From contig JAEEOX010000175.1 in assembly GCA_016284485.1 (NCBI GenBank), positions 1 through 7,733 of the forward strand: a stretch of DNA of 7,733 nt, written 5' to 3'. This document shows, in pieces, positions 4,898-7,733 of this stretch (position 1 is the first letter of the stretch; each line of letters begins with the position of its first letter). Source of the DNA: Bacillota bacterium. Its GTDB lineage: Bacteria > Bacillota > Clostridia > Peptostreptococcales > Anaerovoracaceae. The translations under genes were made by a program, and so were the position numbers. The notes beneath the pieces are model-generated. The model saw only the letters and a program-made list of their open reading frames with translations. It searched no databases and was not told the origin of the DNA.

Positions 4898-6189
4898 ATC
4901 TCGAACTCCTCGTATCTTGAACGGTACTTTTCCGGTATCTCGCAGGTGATCAAAGTGCCCTCCTCCACATATTCCACGGACTTGATCTCGGAATCCTTCC
5001 TGATGCCGGATGTGGCTGCGCCCTTTGCGAAAGGCACCAGATACCTGACTTCCACCCGGTCTCTGAAAAGTCTCTTCTTCACTTCCTCCAGAAGTTCGTC
5101 CACTCCGCGGTCATACTTGGCGGAGATCAGGAAGCTGTTCTTCCCTGTGAAATTCAGGGCGTTGAGCCTGCCCTCATCCAAAAGGTCCATCTTATTGTAG
5201 CAGGTTATGATCTCCTTGTCATAGGCTCCGATCTCCTTCAGGACCTTTTCCGTGACCTTTACATGCATGTCGTATTCGTCTGCGGTAAGGTCCACCACGT
5301 CCAGCAAAAGATCCGCCTCCGTCACTATCTCCAGAGTGGACTTGAAGGCCTCCACCAGAAGGTGCGGCAGCCTGGATACGAATCCGATGGTGTCCACCAG
5401 AACGAAGCTGTGACTGTCATCCAGATCTATCCTTCTCCTGTAGGTGTCCAGGGTCGCAAAAAGCATGTCCTTCTCGAAAACTTCCTTGTTTTCCGCATCC
5501 TGGGCGCGGTCCAGTTTACGGATCACGTCATTCATTAAGGCAGACTTGCCCGAGTTGGTGTATCCCACGATGCAGACTACGGGAATGTCGTTCTTCTCTC
5601 TCTGCTTCTTCTGGATGGTCCTGGTGCCGGCTATGCTCCTGAGCTCGTCCCTGATGTCATAGATCCTTCTCTCGATGTGGCGGCGGTCCGTCTCCAGTTT
5701 TTTCTCGCCGGGGCCCCTGGTGCCGATGCCTCCTCCAAGCCTGGAGAGAGACTTGCCGAAGCCGGTGAGCCTGGGAAGCCTGTACCTGAGCTGAGCCAGT
5801 TCCACCTGAAGCTTGCCCTCCCTGGACGTGGCCCTCTTTGAGAAAATATCCAGGATAAGGATCACCCTGTCGATGACCCTCACTCCCGTGGCCTCCTCCA
5901 GGTTCCTCAGCTGCATGCCTGTGAGTTCGTCGTTGAATACCACAAGATCCGCCTCCATGTTGTTCACTGCTTCCTTCAGTTCCTCCACCTTGCCTTTGCC
6001 GATGAGAGTCGCAGTGTTGGGGCGTTCCATCTTTTGCACCATGGTACAGATGGGCTCTATGGACGCCGCCTCGCAGAGGCCCTTGAGCTCTTCCATGGAA
6101 TAGGAAATATCCTCGTCGAGCTCGACCCCGACGAGGATAGCATTATATTCTTCTCCTATGACTTCATTCTGATCGTTGAACTTTATCAT
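4894..6189 (-). CDS. hflX: Ribosome-associated GTPase HflX
   Basis: This 431-residue protein matches HflX, a GTPase of the OBG-HflX group that binds the 50S subunit and splits stalled ribosomes after stress. The N-terminal HflX domain (about 15-195) contains LIGKGKVEEL and the signature GGGIGTRGPGEKKLETDRR (152-170). The G domain follows: G1 GYTNSGKS (209-216), the G2 threonine in FATLD (244-248), G3 DTIGF (266-270), G4 NKMD (332-335) and G5 SAK (356-358). After ATLD the sequence is TYRRRI rather than the more common PTTRRI, a mild variation. A short C-terminal domain (about 375-431) completes it. The ATG at 6189-6187 has AGGA a few bases upstream. It begins 21 bases after hslU and overlaps the YigZ-family gene by four bases, giving a heat-shock or quality-control operon. 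No promoter is seen in the short gap. Confidence 0.97.
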   Translation of the reverse strand: MIKFNDQNEVIGEEYNAILVGVELDEDISYSMEELKGLCEAASIEPICTMVQKMERPNTATLIGKGKVEELKEAVNNMEADLVVFNDELTGMQLRNLEEATGVRVIDRVILILDIFSKRATSREGKLQVELAQLRYRLPRLTGFGKSLSRLGGGIGTRGPGEKKLETDRRHIERRIYDIRDELRSIAGTRTIQKKQREKNDIPVVCIVGYTNSGKSALMNDVIRKLDRAQDAENKEVFEKDMLFATLDTYRRRIDLDDSHSFVLVDTIGFVSRLPHLLVEAFKSTLEIVTEADLLLDVVDLTADEYDMHVKVTEKVLKEIGAYDKEIITCYNKMDLLDEGRLNALNFTGKNSFLISAKYDRGVDELLEEVKKRLFRDRVEVRYLVPFAKGAATSGIRKDSEIKSVEYVEEGTLITCEIPEKYRSRYEEFEI

Positions 6190-6210
6190 ATATCCTACGT
6201 TTTTAGTGAA

Positions 6211-7638
6211 TTACAGGATGAACTTGTCAAGGTCCTCGGCGTCGATGGTCTCCTTGAACCTTGCCTTTACGTATTCTTCATCTATCAGGATGTGCTTGGT
6301 GTCTTCGTTGGGAACGTTGAAGGAAACGTCCTCCAGAAGTCTCTCCATCACCGTATGAAGGCGTCTGGCGCCGATGTTCTCGGTCTGCTCGTTCATAAGG
6401 TAGGAGATGGTCGCGATCTCGTCGATGCCGTCCTCTGTGAACTCCAGCTCCACGCCCTCAGTCTCAAGGAGAGCCTTGTGCTGCTTGGTGAGAGCGTTCT
6501 GCGGCTGTGTCAGGATCTTTACGAAATCATCCTTTGTAAGGCTGTCAAGGGTGACTCTGATGGGGAATCTTCCCTGAAGCTCAGGAATCAGGTCCGTGGG
6601 CTTGGATACTGAGAAAGCTCCCGCTCCGATGAAGAGGATGTGGTCTGTCTTGACAGGACCGTACTTGGTGTTGATGACTGAGCCTTCGACTATGGGAAGG
6701 ATGTCTCTCTGGACTCCCTCTCTGGAAACGTCAGCTCCGGACACCATCCTTCCGCCGGAAGCGATCTTGTCGATCTCATCGATGAAGATTATGCCGTTCT
6801 GCTCAGCGTTGGCTACCGCCTCATCTGTTACCTGATCCATGTCGATGAGCTTGTTGGCCTCCTGCTCTCTCAGGATCTTTCTGGCTTCTGAGACCTTGCA
6901 GCTCTTCTTCCTGGTCTTCTGGGGCATGTCGCCTCCGAAGATGTTGCCGATGGCGATGGTCATTCCTTCATTGGACATGTCCAGCTGATTGCCCTTGGGC
7001 TGTGCCACCACCTCGATCTCGATGTACTGGTCCTCCAGAAGGCCGGCTCTCAGCTGAGTCCTGACCTGCTCTCTGGCCATCTCGATATCGTTGTCTTCCT
7101 TCTTTGCAGCCTCGTTCTGCTGATCGATGTACTGCTGCTTCTGGCTCTGATATCCGCCGGAGTTCATGATGAAGTCGAAGGGGCTCTTCTTCTCCCCTAC
7201 GTTCTTCTTTTTGCCGGGGATGATGGCTTCCACGATCTTCTCTTCGGCGATCTGATCTGCCACTTCATATTTTTCCTCAAGTTTGGACTGTTTGGTCACT
7301 CTCATGGAGGCCTCCACCAGGTCTCTCACCATGGAGTCAACGTCTCTTCCGACATAGCCGACCTCGGTGAACTTGGTGGCTTCCACCTTCACAAAAGGCG
7401 CGTCCATGAGCTTGGCGAGACGTCTTGCGATCTCCGTCTTACCGCAGCCTGTGGGACCCATCATGAGGATGTTCTTCGGAGTGATCTCCTCTCTCATCTC
7501 TTCGGAAAGAAGGGATCTTCTGTATCTGTTTCTCAGAGCGATCGCTACGGATTTTTTGGCCTCGTTCTGACCGATAATGTACTTGTCCAGCTCGGAAACG
7601 ATCTCCCTGGGCGTCATACTGTATAACTTGTTAGCCAT
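6211..7638 (-). CDS. hslU: ATP-dependent protease ATPase subunit HslU (ClpY)
   Basis: This 475-residue AAA+ unfoldase forms hexameric rings that feed substrates to the HslV peptidase in the cytoplasm. Visible marks are TPREIVSELDKYIIGQ (8-23), Walker A GPTGCGKT (61-68), pore loop GYVG (94-97), an inserted I-domain (about 105-245), Walker B IIFIDEID (283-290), the RFPIRV segment and sensor-2 GARRL (423-427). The tail DLDKFIL at the extreme C-terminus is the kind that docks into HslV. An upstream in-frame ATG would add 16 residues, but I chose the ATG at 7638-7636: AAGGAGG lies eight bases ahead and HslU proteins start near this point. The start overlaps the hslV stop by eight bases, indicating coupling. 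In Bacilli codY often follows hslU; here hflX follows instead. Confidence 0.97.
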   Translation of the reverse strand: MANKLYSMTPREIVSELDKYIIGQNEAKKSVAIALRNRYRRSLLSEEMREEITPKNILMMGPTGCGKTEIARRLAKLMDAPFVKVEATKFTEVGYVGRDVDSMVRDLVEASMRVTKQSKLEEKYEVADQIAEEKIVEAIIPGKKKNVGEKKSPFDFIMNSGGYQSQKQQYIDQQNEAAKKEDNDIEMAREQVRTQLRAGLLEDQYIEIEVVAQPKGNQLDMSNEGMTIAIGNIFGGDMPQKTRKKSCKVSEARKILREQEANKLIDMDQVTDEAVANAEQNGIIFIDEIDKIASGGRMVSGADVSREGVQRDILPIVEGSVINTKYGPVKTDHILFIGAGAFSVSKPTDLIPELQGRFPIRVTLDSLTKDDFVKILTQPQNALTKQHKALLETEGVELEFTEDGIDEIATISYLMNEQTENIGARRLHTVMERLLEDVSFNVPNEDTKHILIDEEYVKARFKETIDAEDLDKFIL

Positions 7639-7733
7639 CGATCTCGCCTCCTTCTTCATCGAGTTTGAGCACCGTGATATTGTCATTGGTGTACACGCAG
7701 ATGGAACTTGCGATCTTGAGGGATTCCCTTACG
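7631..7733 (-). CDS. hslV: ATP-dependent protease peptidase subunit HslV (ClpQ), C-terminal fragment
   Basis: The last 33 codons and the stop of a gene that enters from the right edge. The peptide includes RESLKIASSICVYTN and then NITVLKLDEE, matching the C-terminal helix and strand of HslV, a proteasome-like threonine (or serine) peptidase. The catalytic N-terminus lies outside the window. Its TAA (7633-7631) overlaps the start of hslU, and its EEGG codons carry the hslU Shine-Dalgarno sequence, so production of the two subunits is probably coupled. The identification rests on this short match plus the adjacent hslU. Confidence 0.92.
   Translation of the reverse strand, partial: VRESLKIASSICVYTNDNITVLKLDEEGGEIDG
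7647..7653 (-). promoter_or_regulatory. Ribosome binding site of hslU within hslV
   Basis: AAGGAGG on the minus strand lies eight bases before the ATG at 7638. It is embedded in the Glu-Glu-Gly-Gly codons of hslV and decides the hslU start over an upstream in-frame ATG. Confidence 0.75.

Noticed and set aside
4448..5200. A 250-codon open frame on the plus strand
   Set aside because: It lies antisense to the YigZ-family gene and hflX, whose products match families along their full length. The translation is low-complexity and matches no family I know, and its length reflects the codon bias of the genes opposite.
7639..7686. Upstream in-frame start giving a longer HslU
   Set aside because: This stretch overlaps the hslV coding end in another frame and adds an atypical 16-residue extension. 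The chosen ATG has AAGGAGG at good spacing.

Overview
The window fits a Gram-positive Firmicute of the Clostridia type, probably Lachnospiraceae-like (inference from gene content only). Supporting signs are a hslV-hslU pair, a clostridial-style MBOAT/DHHW acetylation pair, tRNA genes that all encode their CCA end, AGGAGG-type ribosome binding sites and consensus vegetative promoters. Every gene I can support lies on the minus strand, so transcription runs from high to low coordinates.

In transcription order the window opens with a protein quality-control and ribosome-rescue block (7733-4268). This holds the 3' end of hslV (peptidase), hslU (AAA+ unfoldase), hflX (ribosome-splitting GTPase) and a YigZ/IMPACT-family gene. 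They are joined by an 8-nt overlap, a 21-nt gap and a 4-nt ATGA overlap, so they look like one operon. I see no terminator after the YigZ gene. The -35 element of the next promoter lies inside its last codons.

Next comes a cluster of 14 tRNA genes (4212-2637): Asp, Thr, Gly(TCC), Tyr, Gly(GCC), Arg, Gln, Lys, Ser(TGA), Ser(GCT), Trp, Pro, a CAT-anticodon tRNA (Met or Ile2) and Phe. A TTGACA-17-TATATT promoter drives it. A second promoter, matching the consensus exactly (TTGACA-17-TATAAT), sits in the 70-nt gap before tRNA-Pro. A 10-bp GAAA-loop hairpin with a U-tract ends the cluster. The only large gap, 232 nt between the two tRNA-Ser genes, holds an imperfect palindromic element of about 102 bp and short AATTTC-rich repeats.

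The final block (2525-1) is a separate transcription unit with its own TTGAAA-17-TATATT promoter. It encodes an AlgI/DltB-type membrane O-acyltransferase that starts at TTG, then a DHHW-family (AlgX/AlgJ-like SGNH) protein cut by the window edge. The pair probably O-acetylates a surface polysaccharide.

I did not find a convincing new multi-gene system. The most interesting signals are small: the palindromic repeat within the tRNA cluster, atypical bases in three tRNAs (C1:G72 in tRNA-Tyr, C55 in tRNA-Gly(GCC), two stem mismatches in the CAT tRNA), the internal consensus promoter, and a possible occluded ribosome binding site ahead of the acyltransferase gene.
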